Of a DNA stretch of 62,358 nucleotides, positions 1 to 8,235 are shown piece by piece (within the stretch, counting starts at the first letter, position 1; each line of letters opens with the position of its first letter). Location of the stretch: positions 1 through 62,358 of the forward strand of contig JAFWES010000016.1 of the NCBI GenBank assembly GCA_017512805.1, written 5' to 3'. Under the pieces are notes generated by a model. The model was not told the DNA's origin. It was given only the letters and a program-made list of their open reading frames with translations, and did no database searches. The stretch is from Clostridia bacterium (lineage in GTDB: Bacteria; Bacillota; Clostridia; Christensenellales; Aristaeellaceae). Both the position numbers and the translations under genes were made by a program.

Positions 1-1835
1 AGGCGGATCTGGAAGCCAAGCTGGCGGAAGCGACGAAGGCGACGGAAACCGTAAAGGCGGATCTGGAAGCCAAGCTGGCGGAAGCGACGAAGGCGACGGA
101 AACCGTAAAGGCGGATCTGGAAGCCAAGCTGGCGGAAGCGGCAAAGACGACGGAAACCGTAAAGGCGGATCTGGAAGCCCAGCTGGCGGAAGCGGCGAAG
201 GCGACGGAAGCCGTAAGGGCGGATTTGGAAAAGCAGACGGCCGCCGCCGCGGAGGCGGAGGCCGCGAAGAATGCCCTGGCGTCCGAGAAGGCCTCGCTGG
301 AAGACGCGCTGGCGGTAGCCACCGCGGAAACGGAAACCGTGAAGGCTGAGCTGGCAAAGGCTGAACGGAAGATCATCGCCGCCGGCGCCAACGCCTATAT
401 CATGTATGCCAACGCCGACTGGTCCGTGCAGAACTGGGGCGTGGATGATAACGACGAGGCGGGCGTGAAGGTGAATCCGGCCCGGGTGACGGGAGCGGGA
501 ACATACACCACCAGCCTGGAATTCGCGACCCCGGCGGAGGGGGTGGCCTTTACCGCCCTGGGCATCGACAAGGCCGAGCGGGAATTCCCCGGCGGCACCA
601 TCGAAATTAAAGCGATCCGGATCAACGGAGAGCCTGTCGAATTCGGGAAGGGCTACACCTCCTCCGACGACGGGAAGGTGACCCGGATGAACATCTATAA
701 CGAATGGGTTTCCGCGCTGCCCGCCGACGCGCGCCGCGCAGATCAGGATCTGACGGACGCTGCTCCTGTGATCGTGGACAAGGAAGCCTTTGCCTCCGTC
801 AGCACGATGGAAGTGGAGTTTGAATACCTGCCGCTGTCGGCTTACCTGATGTTTGCCAACGCTGACTGGTCCGTGCAGAACTGGGGTGTCGTTTCCGGAC
901 AGGAGGGTGTTACGGTGGGGGCCAGCACGCTGGACGGTGAAGGCAGCTACAATGTGCGGCTGGACTTTGACCAGCCTTCCGAAGGCCTGGCGTTCCTGGC
1001 GATCGGCATCAAAAACGGCGAAATGACCTTCCCGGGATACATCATCCGGGCCACGAAGGTGACGGTAAACGACGGGGAAGAGAACCTGCTGACCGGTGTG
1101 GGTTATACCAATTCGGATGACGGCAGAGAGACCCGGGAGAATCTGTACAATGAATGGGTCAGCGCGCTGCCGGATGACGCCCGGAACCAGGAAGGGCTGG
1201 AGAACGCCTCTCCCTTGATCATCGGCAAGGACGCCTTTACCGGCGTGAAATCCATCAGCGTCGATTTCCAGTATATCAAGGCCCAGCCGGCCGCCGCCGC
1301 CGCGGAAGCAGCCTTTACGGAGGAGCAGATTCAGGCCATGAAGGACGCGGGCTTTCACGCTTATCTGGGCGTGCAGTCCACTTCCTACATTTTCCGCAAC
1401 AGCTGGGATGAGGGCAGCTATGGCCGGGATGCCGACAATGGCTACTTTACCCACCTGGTGGGCTGGGACAGTGACAACAATGCGGTGGATTATGGCGGCA
1501 GCTTCACCGACGCGGAGATGACCGGCGACGGGGAATATACCGTGACCATGAAGACCGGGGAAATGGGTTTTGGGACCGACAGCGCCTTCCGGCTTCTGTT
1601 TGTCTCTACGGATATCCCCTCCAGCCTGATTACGGACGGATACTTGAAGATCGAGAATGTGAAGATCAAGGGTATTTCCGGCGCGACCCAGGAGTATACC
1701 GATGTGGATACGACCGGGGACTACGCGCGGATCATCATCATCGATGAATACAACCGTTCCGGCGATCCCTTCGGATATACTGTACCCGGGGCGGACAGCG
1801 AAATCAGCATCACCTTTACGGTCAGCGGCTGGTAA
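1..1835 (+). CDS. Coiled-coil repeat protein with tandem beta-sandwich domains (5'-truncated by the window edge)
   Basis: The reading frame is open from the window edge (codons start at base 3) to TAA at 1833-1835, so the true start lies outside. The first 72 codons are four 18-residue Ala/Glu/Lys-rich repeats, followed by about 50 more residues of the same type, predicting a long helical coiled coil. After that come two homologous domains of about 150 residues. Both begin AY-MFANADWSVQNWGV-like and end near a conserved YNEWVSALP-DAR stretch. A third, divergent domain of about 165 residues ends the protein. These look like jelly-roll, carbohydrate-binding-like modules, but I cannot name a family. 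The gene precedes a sugar ABC importer, so a surface or binding role is plausible. Export cannot be judged without the N-terminus. A strong terminator follows immediately. Confidence 0.8.
   Translation, partial: ADLEAKLAEATKATETVKADLEAKLAEATKATETVKADLEAKLAEAAKTTETVKADLEAQLAEAAKATEAVRADLEKQTAAAAEAEAAKNALASEKASLEDALAVATAETETVKAELAKAERKIIAAGANAYIMYANADWSVQNWGVDDNDEAGVKVNPARVTGAGTYTTSLEFATPAEGVAFTALGIDKAEREFPGGTIEIKAIRINGEPVEFGKGYTSSDDGKVTRMNIYNEWVSALPADARRADQDLTDAAPVIVDKEAFASVSTMEVEFEYLPLSAYLMFANADWSVQNWGVVSGQEGVTVGASTLDGEGSYNVRLDFDQPSEGLAFLAIGIKNGEMTFPGYIIRATKVTVNDGEENLLTGVGYTNSDDGRETRENLYNEWVSALPDDARNQEGLENASPLIIGKDAFTGVKSISVDFQYIKAQPAAAAAEAAFTEEQIQAMKDAGFHAYLGVQSTSYIFRNSWDEGSYGRDADNGYFTHLVGWDSDNNAVDYGGSFTDAEMTGDGEYTVTMKTGEMGFGTDSAFRLLFVSTDIPSSLITDGYLKIENVKIKGISGATQEYTDVDTTGDYARIIIIDEYNRSGDPFGYTVPGADSEISITFTVSGW
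3..218 (+). repeat. Four 54-bp in-frame tandem repeats (coiled-coil minisatellite)
   Basis: Copies lie at 3-56, 57-110, 111-164 and 165-218, each encoding 18 residues of the type ADLEAKLAEATKATETVK. The first two copies are identical at the DNA level and the next two differ by a few substitutions. The array continues leftward out of the window, so the total copy number is unknown. Identical neighbouring copies suggest recent expansion by slippage or unequal recombination. Confidence 0.9.
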
Positions 1836-1848
1836 TCAAAAGCTTTTT

Positions 1849-1887
1849 CCGGGGAAGGGCAGAAGAAGAGGTCCTTCCCCGGTTTTT
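1849..1887 (+). terminator. Intercistronic intrinsic terminator
   Basis: Ten-base-pair perfect stem CCGGGGAAGG (1849-1858) with CCTTCCCCGG (1873-1882), followed by TTTTT at 1883-1887. It sits between the coiled-coil protein and the permease gene starting at 1919. I see no promoter between the hairpin and the permease, so partial termination could lower transporter expression relative to the upstream gene. Confidence 0.85.
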
Positions 1888-1918
1888 GCAACGATCAAGA
1901 GAACAGGAGTGGGAAAGC

Positions 1919-3397
1919 GTGGAAAAAAGCGCGCAGAATCCGCAGCAGGTTTCGGCGGGAGAGCGGATTCCCCTTTGGATCTTTCGGATGGCGGCCCTGA
2001 TTGCCGGCATGGCGGTCTTTTTTCCGCCGGTGAATCCTGGACGGGTCAGCGGAAAGATTAATCAGGCCGCCAGCCTTTTTACCACCGGTATCAGCCGGGA
2101 CACCGTCACCAACAGCATGGGACGGATCCTGCGATCCCAGTGGATTCTGGACGGCGATATCCAGTCGCTGATGATCGCCTGTATTGTCATCATGCTGGGG
2201 GTGGCGGCCTGTGCGGCCGGCGCGGCCATGAGCCTGGGAAACCGGCGCATGAGGAAGACGGGCCTGATCCTGCCTTTGGCCGGCGCCCCGGTGATGGGTA
2301 TCGGCCTGTACCTGATCCAAACCGTCTATAACCGCATGGTGGCTCACGGGACGGAAGTGGACAAGCTGGACAGGCTGGAGCTGGGCATGCCCGGAGGCTT
2401 TACGGTCTATTGTGTTTTTGCGGGGGTTTTGTTCGTGACGGGGCTCATTGCCTTCCTGACCGCGGAAAAGGAAACGGATCCCGAAGTGAAGATGGGAATG
2501 GAGGAAAAGTACAAGCTGTTCCTGATGATACTGCCGGTGATACTGCTGGCCTTCATCTTCTGCTACCTGCCCATCTGGGGATGGCGGTTCGCTTTCTTCG
2601 ATTATATTCCCGGCGGGGACATCGGGGCGGAGAATTACGTAGGGCTGAAATGGTTCCATTTCCTCTTCAGCGATCCTGCCACCACCAGGGATCTGATCCG
2701 CGTCCTGCGGAATACCCTGGCCATGAGCGGGCTGGGCATCGTGACCAGCTGGCTGCCCATTGCCTTCGCGGTTCTGCTTGCGGAGATCCGGAGCCGGAAA
2801 TTCCAGCGCTTCGTACAGACCTTTACCACCATCCCCAACTTTATCAGCTGGGTGCTGGTGTATGCTATCGCCATCAGTATCTTTTCTTCCGACGGGTTTA
2901 TCAACAGCTTCCTGACCAATGTGCTCCATCGGGCCGGCGCAAATACCAACTACCTTCAGATCGCGGATCATACCTGGCTGAAGATGCTGCTGTGGGGAAC
3001 CTGGAAAGGGATCGGCTGGAGCGCCATTGTGTACATCGCGGGTATCGCGGGCATCGACCAGCAGCTGTACGAGGCGGCCCGGGTAGACGGGGCCAACCGT
3101 TTTCGCTGCATTTGGCATATCACCATCCCGGGTCTGATGCCCACGTACATGGTGATGCTGCTGATGAGCATCGCGGGCATCCTGTCCAACGGCATGGAGC
3201 AGTATCTGGTGTTCTCCAACGCCATGAACAAGGACGTGATCGAAGTCCTGGATCTGTATGTGTACAACATCGGTATCGGCCAGAACAAGATCAGCCTGTC
3301 CACGGTGGTGGGCGTGGCCAAGTCCCTGGTGGGCGTGACCCTGCTTTTCGGCGCGAACGGCATTTCCAAGGCCATCCGCGGCGAGAGCATCATATAA
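1919..3397 (+). CDS. Sugar ABC transporter permease, LplB/YteP type, with extra N-terminal membrane region
   Basis: This is an inner-membrane permease of a carbohydrate (CUT1-like) importer. I chose the GTG at 1919 because AGGAG sits 8 bases upstream; a TTG at 1886 is in frame but falls inside the terminator tail. The C-terminal 300 residues are the usual binding-protein-dependent permease. They contain the EAA loop (YEAARVDGANRF...IWHITIPGL) that contacts the ATPase, followed by the final membrane helices. The N-terminal 190 residues carry about four additional hydrophobic segments not found in a standard 300-residue LplB. The gene is followed 18 bases later by a YtcP/LplC-like partner and then the binding protein. 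No ATPase is encoded here, as is usual for LplBC systems that borrow a shared MsmX-type ATPase; one candidate lies at 36127. Confidence 0.9.
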   Translation: MEKSAQNPQQVSAGERIPLWIFRMAALIAGMAVFFPPVNPGRVSGKINQAASLFTTGISRDTVTNSMGRILRSQWILDGDIQSLMIACIVIMLGVAACAAGAAMSLGNRRMRKTGLILPLAGAPVMGIGLYLIQTVYNRMVAHGTEVDKLDRLELGMPGGFTVYCVFAGVLFVTGLIAFLTAEKETDPEVKMGMEEKYKLFLMILPVILLAFIFCYLPIWGWRFAFFDYIPGGDIGAENYVGLKWFHFLFSDPATTRDLIRVLRNTLAMSGLGIVTSWLPIAFAVLLAEIRSRKFQRFVQTFTTIPNFISWVLVYAIAISIFSSDGFINSFLTNVLHRAGANTNYLQIADHTWLKMLLWGTWKGIGWSAIVYIAGIAGIDQQLYEAARVDGANRFRCIWHITIPGLMPTYMVMLLMSIAGILSNGMEQYLVFSNAMNKDVIEVLDLYVYNIGIGQNKISLSTVVGVAKSLVGVTLLFGANGISKAIRGESII

Positions 3398-3415
3398 GGG
3401 AAGGGGGTACCGGCC

Positions 3416-4375
3416 ATGAGCAAAAAGAAGGAACAAGCCTCGGCGACGCATATCAGGCGGAGCGCCGGAGACTGGGCTTTTGACGCTGCGCTGATCGTGC
3501 TGTTCAGCCTCTTTACCCTGATCTGTATTTTCCCCTTCTACTACCTGCTGATCAATACCATTTCGGATAACGACCTGGTAACCAGCGGGCGCGTCAACTT
3601 CATTCCCCTGCTGAAGGATGCGGCGGGGAACGGCGTGCCTGGCATTCAGCTGAACAATTACGCGGCCCTGCGGAACGTGAACGATCTGGGGACCAGCGTG
3701 ATCGTGACCGTGATCCGGACCGTGTTGGGGACGGTTCTGATGGTAATCACCAGCGCCTGGGCCGGGTATCTGGTGACCAAGCAGAAAATGTGGAAACGCT
3801 CCTTCTGGTACCGGTTTCTGGTGATTACCATGTACTTCAACGCGGGCCTGGTGCCCTGGTACATGAACATGCTGATGATGGGCCTGACGGACAACTTCCT
3901 GGCTTACATCATCCCCGGCATGGTGGCGCCTTATAATATCATCCTGGTGAAGACCTATATCGAAAGCATTCCCGCTTCCCTGGAAGAAAGCGCGGTCATT
4001 GACGGAGCGAGCACCAGCCGGGTCTGGCTGCGGATCATCCTGCCTCTGAGCGTGCCGATCCTGGCTACCATTGCGATTTTCGGGGCGGTGGGAAACTGGA
4101 ATTCCTTCCAGGATTCCCTGCTGCTGATGAACAATCGGCCGGATCTGTACACCCTGCAGCATCGGCTGTATGTGTATCTCAATTCTTCCAGCAACCTGGG
4201 GGCCATGATGAGCCAGGGCGGGCAGGTCAGCGAGCAGGCGGCCCAGAGCATGCTGAACCAGCGGGTCATCCAGTATACCGTTTCCATGGTCAGCATTATC
4301 CCGATCCTGCTGGTGTATCCTTTCATGCAGCGGTTCTTTGTCAAGGGTATCATGCTTGGCGCGGTCAAAGGCTGA
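3416..4375 (+). CDS. Sugar ABC transporter permease, YtcP/LplC type
   Basis: A 319-residue membrane protein and partner of the preceding permease. It has a cytosolic N-terminus of about 20 residues, six predicted membrane segments, and the EAA loop near residues 190-215 (EESAVIDGASTSRVWLRIILPL). It ends with the KGIMLGAVKG-like tail typical of the LplC/YtcP family. GGGAAGGGGG lies upstream of the ATG. The gene is in an operon with the upstream permease and the downstream binding protein. The substrate is probably an oligosaccharide or uronic-acid-containing sugar, judging only from the family. Confidence 0.93.
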   Translation: MSKKKEQASATHIRRSAGDWAFDAALIVLFSLFTLICIFPFYYLLINTISDNDLVTSGRVNFIPLLKDAAGNGVPGIQLNNYAALRNVNDLGTSVIVTVIRTVLGTVLMVITSAWAGYLVTKQKMWKRSFWYRFLVITMYFNAGLVPWYMNMLMMGLTDNFLAYIIPGMVAPYNIILVKTYIESIPASLEESAVIDGASTSRVWLRIILPLSVPILATIAIFGAVGNWNSFQDSLLLMNNRPDLYTLQHRLYVYLNSSSNLGAMMSQGGQVSEQAAQSMLNQRVIQYTVSMVSIIPILLVYPFMQRFFVKGIMLGAVKG

Positions 4376-4450
4376 GGGCCTGTCACGAAAAACCGCGCGG
4401 CGGCTGTTTCAAGTTCATCCTGATCATTTGTTTACATAAGGAGGCAAAAC

Positions 4451-6235
4451 ATGAAGAAACTGGTTGCACTGCTGACGGCGATGCTGCTGGCCCTGTCCGT
4501 ATTCGCCGGCTGGACGGCGGCTTTTGCGGAAGACGCGGCCACAATGGACCTCAGTGAGACCTACGCGAAGCTGGAAGAGCTGGGCATCTATGACGGCGAA
4601 CCCATCACCCTGAACGTTTACAGCCAGCTGGCTAACTACAGCGGACTGCAGGGCCACTGGAGCGCTGATCTGCTGCTGGATATGTTCAATGTGAAGATCA
4701 ACATCATTCCTGAATCCGACGGCACCTATTCCACCCGCATGGAAAGCGGAAACCTGGGTGATATCGTGGTCTGGGGCTCGGACGGCGATAACTATCAGCA
4801 GGCCGTAAAGCAGGGGAAACTGCTGGATTGGGAAGAGGACGGCCTGGCGGAGGAATATGCCCCCTACATCTGGAAGAACTATCAGCTGGCGCTGGAGTCC
4901 AACCGGGCGAGGAACGAGGACGGCAAGATCCACGGGTTTGGTCACGGGGTGGCCCTGGAGGCGGGGAGCCATCAGAACTTTTTCTACACCTGGGATCTGC
5001 GGTGGGATCTGTACAAACAGCTGGGCTATCCCAAGGTGAAGGACCTGGACGGCATGATCGATCTGTTCAAGCAGATGAAGGAAATCTGCCCGACCGACGA
5101 GAACGGCAATGAAACCTATGCCGTGTCCGTATGGCCGGACTGGGACGGAAATATGGTCATGTACGCCAAATCCCTGGCGACCGCCTACTATGGCTGGGAC
5201 GAATTTGAACTGGGGCTCATCAATCCGGAAAACGGCGAATTCCAGGGATGCCTGCAGGAAGACGGCATGTACATCGAGATGCTGCGCTTCTTCAACAAGC
5301 TGTATCGGGAGGGACTGCTGGATCCCAACTCCGCCAGCCAGAACTTCGCGGCCATGAGTGAAAAGGTCAAGGCCGGCGGCACCTTCTGGAGCATCTTTAA
5401 CTATGCGGGTTCTTCCACCTATAACACCGTGGAGCACCTGAACGAGGGAAAGTATATGGGGGCCATGGTGCCGGACGAAGGCAGCCCCATCGTGTACGGC
5501 CTGGACGTGACCGGCGGCAGCCGGCTGTGGACCGTCGGGGCGGACGCGGAGTATCCGGAGCTGTGCCTGGCGCTGCTGGACTACCTGGCCACCCCCGAAG
5601 GCAGCCTGGTGATGTGGTACGGGCCGAAGGGTCTGACCTGGGACTATGACGAGGAAGGCGGGACCTGCTTTACCGAGCTGGGACAGAAGACGAATCAGGA
5701 TCCCCAGTATGACATGACCGGCGTGACCCTCATCGGCCCCCGGACGGGAAAGGAATATCCCCAGAGCGGGACCTATAACGACGGCGCGCTGCAGATCAAC
5801 AATGTGACCCTGTCAGCCAGCCAGCAGAACCCGGACAGCAGGAAGGTGGAAACCCTGGACAAGGAAGGCTGGGTCAGCGTGGTGAACAAGGATCTGTATC
5901 CCATTCAGCAGGACTGGTGCGACTGGGCAGGCGCGGCGACGCTCCAGGAATACCTGGACAAGCGGCCTTACAGGCTGATGCCTTCCCGCGGAGACTACAG
6001 CCCCAACACCCGGGATCAGGTGCTGGACACCAAGTGGAGCCAGATCAAAACAGAAGTGAAGACGGGCAGCTGGAGAGCGATCTATGCCAAGAATGACGGC
6101 GAGTTCAATTTCCATGTGACCACCATGATCAACAACTGCAAAGCGTATGGGTACGCGGACTGCGTAGCCTGGTGCGAGGCCGAGGCGGCCCGGTGCTGGG
6201 AGGCCATGCAGGCGGCCGCGGCGCTGGTGCAGTAA
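4451..6235 (+). CDS. Extracellular solute-binding protein of the LplA/LipO sugar importer
   Basis: A 594-residue exported protein and the binding component for permeases 1919 and 3416. AAGGAGG precedes the ATG. The signal peptide is MKKLVALLTAMLLALSVFAG followed by WTAAFA and a signal peptidase I-like site before EDAA. The lipobox Cys expected for a Bacillota binding protein is absent; a Trp codon (TGG) stands where AGC would normally be. The mature protein has the size and aromatic-rich composition of family 1 LplA-like proteins (about 500-570 residues). How it is retained at the surface without a lipid anchor is unclear. A bidirectional terminator follows. Confidence 0.9.
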   Translation: MKKLVALLTAMLLALSVFAGWTAAFAEDAATMDLSETYAKLEELGIYDGEPITLNVYSQLANYSGLQGHWSADLLLDMFNVKINIIPESDGTYSTRMESGNLGDIVVWGSDGDNYQQAVKQGKLLDWEEDGLAEEYAPYIWKNYQLALESNRARNEDGKIHGFGHGVALEAGSHQNFFYTWDLRWDLYKQLGYPKVKDLDGMIDLFKQMKEICPTDENGNETYAVSVWPDWDGNMVMYAKSLATAYYGWDEFELGLINPENGEFQGCLQEDGMYIEMLRFFNKLYREGLLDPNSASQNFAAMSEKVKAGGTFWSIFNYAGSSTYNTVEHLNEGKYMGAMVPDEGSPIVYGLDVTGGSRLWTVGADAEYPELCLALLDYLATPEGSLVMWYGPKGLTWDYDEEGGTCFTELGQKTNQDPQYDMTGVTLIGPRTGKEYPQSGTYNDGALQINNVTLSASQQNPDSRKVETLDKEGWVSVVNKDLYPIQQDWCDWAGAATLQEYLDKRPYRLMPSRGDYSPNTRDQVLDTKWSQIKTEVKTGSWRAIYAKNDGEFNFHVTTMINNCKAYGYADCVAWCEAEAARCWEAMQAAAALVQ

Positions 6236-6301
6236 AGCGCATCCGCCGGATACGCCGCGGCTGCGGCCGGTCCGGACGGAAGCCATACGGTGAAGACACA
6301 G

Positions 6302-6333
6302 AAACACCCCCCGCGGCGGAGCGGGGGGTGTTT
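6302..6333. terminator. Bidirectional terminator between convergent genes
   Basis: Eleven-base-pair stem AAACACCCCCC (6302-6312) with GGGGGGTGTTT (6323-6333) and a 10-base loop. It lies between the binding protein (plus) and the minus-strand operon ending at 6338, and has T-rich 3' arms on both strands. Confidence 0.85.
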
Positions 6334-6337
6334 CCGG

Positions 6338-6976
6338 TTACAGGACGGCTACGCGGGGCTGACAGACCAGGTCGCCCCGGGTGACCCGAAGCAGATCGCT
6401 TCCGGAGCGGACAGAAGCCGGATCGAAGAGGCGGGTGAAGTCCTCCACCGGGGTGATGGGCCAGTCGGCGTTATACGCCGTGCGATAATGCATGGGGATG
6501 ATGACCCGGGGATCCACCTGCTCCGCCACCCGGAAGGCGGTTTCCGCGTCGATGGTGTAGAAGCCTCCAACGGGCAGCAGAAGGATATCGACCTGTCCCA
6601 GGGCTTCCAGCTGATCCGCGTCCAGAAGGCAGCCCAGATCCCCCAGATGCGCCACGCGAAGCCCCTCCGCTTCCAGAAGGAAGAGGAGGGTTTTTCCTCT
6701 TTTGGCGCCTCCCTCGTGATCGTGATCCGCCAGGATGCCGGTGACCTTCACGTCCGGCGCGAAGGTATGGATACCGGCGTAATCGATCACCTGGGGATGG
6801 CCGCCCACCAGGTCTACCGCGTCGTGGTCATGGTGATGATGGGAGACCAGGACGCCGTCAGCCTCCAGGGAGGGAACGGGGTAGCCCACGGAGGCGTCGA
6901 AGGGATCGGTCACGATGCGGAACCCGCTCTCCAGGGTGATCAGGAATTCCGCGTGGCCTATGTGCCGAATCAACAT
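6338..6976 (-). CDS. Metallo-beta-lactamase-fold hydrolase, UlaG-like
   Basis: 212 residues. The metal-binding motif HHHHDHD (about residues 50-56) is followed by further conserved acidic and His positions (LADHDHEGG, HLGDLG, and a C-terminal PMHYRT), which is the layout of the UlaG/YtnP-like branch of the fold. No signal peptide, so cytosolic. AAGGAGG lies 9 bases upstream of the ATG. It is the last gene of a minus-strand run and starts 1 base after the preceding gene ends, so it is co-transcribed with that gene. The substrate is unknown; family members cleave phosphodiesters, lactones or thioesters. Confidence 0.88.
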   Translation of the reverse strand: MLIRHIGHAEFLITLESGFRIVTDPFDASVGYPVPSLEADGVLVSHHHHDHDAVDLVGGHPQVIDYAGIHTFAPDVKVTGILADHDHEGGAKRGKTLLFLLEAEGLRVAHLGDLGCLLDADQLEALGQVDILLLPVGGFYTIDAETAFRVAEQVDPRVIIPMHYRTAYNADWPITPVEDFTRLFDPASVRSGSDLLRVTRGDLVCQPRVAVL

Positions 6977-6977
6977 G

Positions 6978-7463
6978 TTATGCTTCCTCCTTTTCTGAGG
7001 TCGATGGGGGGCGGACAGATGTCCGCAGGGCCGCCGCCAGATCCTGATGGATCAGGCGGCATTCCCGCTCGGCGGGGCGGGGAGGTTGAGGTTTGTCCAG
7101 CGCTTTCAACAGATCCAGCACATGGAGCGGATCGGGACGAAGGGCGGGATGCAGCAGGAGAAGACGGCGGATCGCGGCAGACTCCTCTCCTTCCGGCAGC
7201 AGGGGCATCCATTGCTCCGGGGAAAGAAGGGCCGGCTTTCGAAGATGAAGCCAGCCGCCGATTTCCTGGGATTCCCAGCCGCCGTCCGCGGCGAGGGAGA
7301 CGAGCGCGGCGACGGATTCGGGGGAGTACCGGCGTAGATCGAAGGCAAAGAGCCAGTCCCGGTTCAGATCGCGGCGCAGGGAAGGGAGACCCCCTTCCGC
7401 TGGGGAAAGCAGCGCCAGGAGCTCCTGCCGCCAGGGGAGCAGATCATGCATGGCCTCCGTCAT
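6978..7463 (-). CDS. Hypothetical protein (about 160 residues)
   Basis: I do not recognise the family. The protein is soluble and rich in Leu, Arg and Pro, with a WLFAFDLRRYSPESVAAL-like stretch near the N-terminus and no membrane segment or signal. The start is uncertain. A TTG at 7478 overlaps the stop of the metallophosphoesterase (TTGA), and ATG codons follow at 7463 and 7451. I list the first ATG. The tight overlap with the gene before and the 1-base gap to the gene after place it in one operon with two hydrolases. Confidence 0.7.
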   Translation of the reverse strand: MTEAMHDLLPWRQELLALLSPAEGGLPSLRRDLNRDWLFAFDLRRYSPESVAALVSLAADGGWESQEIGGWLHLRKPALLSPEQWMPLLPEGEESAAIRRLLLLHPALRPDPLHVLDLLKALDKPQPPRPAERECRLIHQDLAAALRTSVRPPSTSEKEEA

Positions 7464-7474
7464 CCTTCCCGGAA

Positions 7475-8161
7475 TCAAAAATGCTCAACGCCGGGTTCCG
7501 ACCGCCTTTCCATGGCCCAACGGGCCAGGGCGGAGGGCCGGGGTTCTCTGGACAGAATCTCATCCGGCAGATCGAATTCGAAGGAATCGCAGGCGTTGAT
7601 GACAGGGATGCCGTCCCACTCCCGGATCCGCTGGAATCCCAGGGCGTTATAGGCCTTGTGAATATGGCCATGGAACATGACGGCGGGACGGTGCCGGGAC
7701 AGGAGCGGCTTGAAGCACTCGAAGCCTTTGTGAGGGAGATCCGGCTCATCTCCCAGGCCTGCGACGGGGGAGTGGGTCAGGAGAATATCAAAGCCCCGGG
7801 ACCGGTGAAGCTCCCAGCGGAGCCTTCGGATCCGGGCGGCCATCTCCTGCTCGGTAAACATGGTCGGACAGCCCGGACGGTAACGGTAGCTTCCTCCCAG
7901 CCCCAGGATCCGAACCCCTTTCACCATGACCACATGCCCCTCGGCGCAGATGCAGCCTTCCGGGGGTTTTTGATCATAGTGCTCATCGTGGTTGCCGTGG
8001 ACATAGACCACGGGGCCGGGGCTGAAGCAGGTCATGTAGCTGAGGTAGGAAGAGGGAAGATCCCCGGCGGACAGAATCAGATCCGCGGCTTTCAGGGTCT
8101 CTTTGCCGTAATCCCCCCACAGCCGTTGTACCGGCTCGTCGGCGAGCGCCAGAATATGCAT
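7475..8161 (-). CDS. Metallophosphoesterase (calcineurin-like)
   Basis: 228 residues. Motifs appear in order: LALADEP near residue 5, SAGDL near 32, GNHDEHY near 56, LTHSPVAG near 140 and FHGHIH near 175. These are the five metal-binding blocks of the calcineurin-like phosphoesterase fold. The ATG at 8161 is preceded by AGGAGG at 8 bases. A longer in-frame opening (to 8380) would run into the upstream gene and is rejected. Likely a cytosolic phosphatase or phosphodiesterase of unknown substrate. It overlaps the next gene. Confidence 0.9.
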   Translation of the reverse strand: MHILALADEPVQRLWGDYGKETLKAADLILSAGDLPSSYLSYMTCFSPGPVVYVHGNHDEHYDQKPPEGCICAEGHVVMVKGVRILGLGGSYRYRPGCPTMFTEQEMAARIRRLRWELHRSRGFDILLTHSPVAGLGDEPDLPHKGFECFKPLLSRHRPAVMFHGHIHKAYNALGFQRIREWDGIPVINACDSFEFDLPDEILSREPRPSALARWAMERRSEPGVEHF

Positions 8162-8235
8162 GGCCGTTCCCTCCTGTCTGTGCGATCTGCGAGGCTGTTT
8201 CCATTGCGCGGGTAGTACGATCTGGACGAAATCCG

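Noticed and set aside
3-218. CRISPR-like array
   Set aside because: The 54-bp units are contiguous with no unique spacers and are in frame with the downstream protein.
1895-4162. 755-codon minus-strand frame opposite the sugar permeases
   Set aside because: His/Gln-rich shadow translation; the plus strand encodes two clear permeases with ribosome sites.
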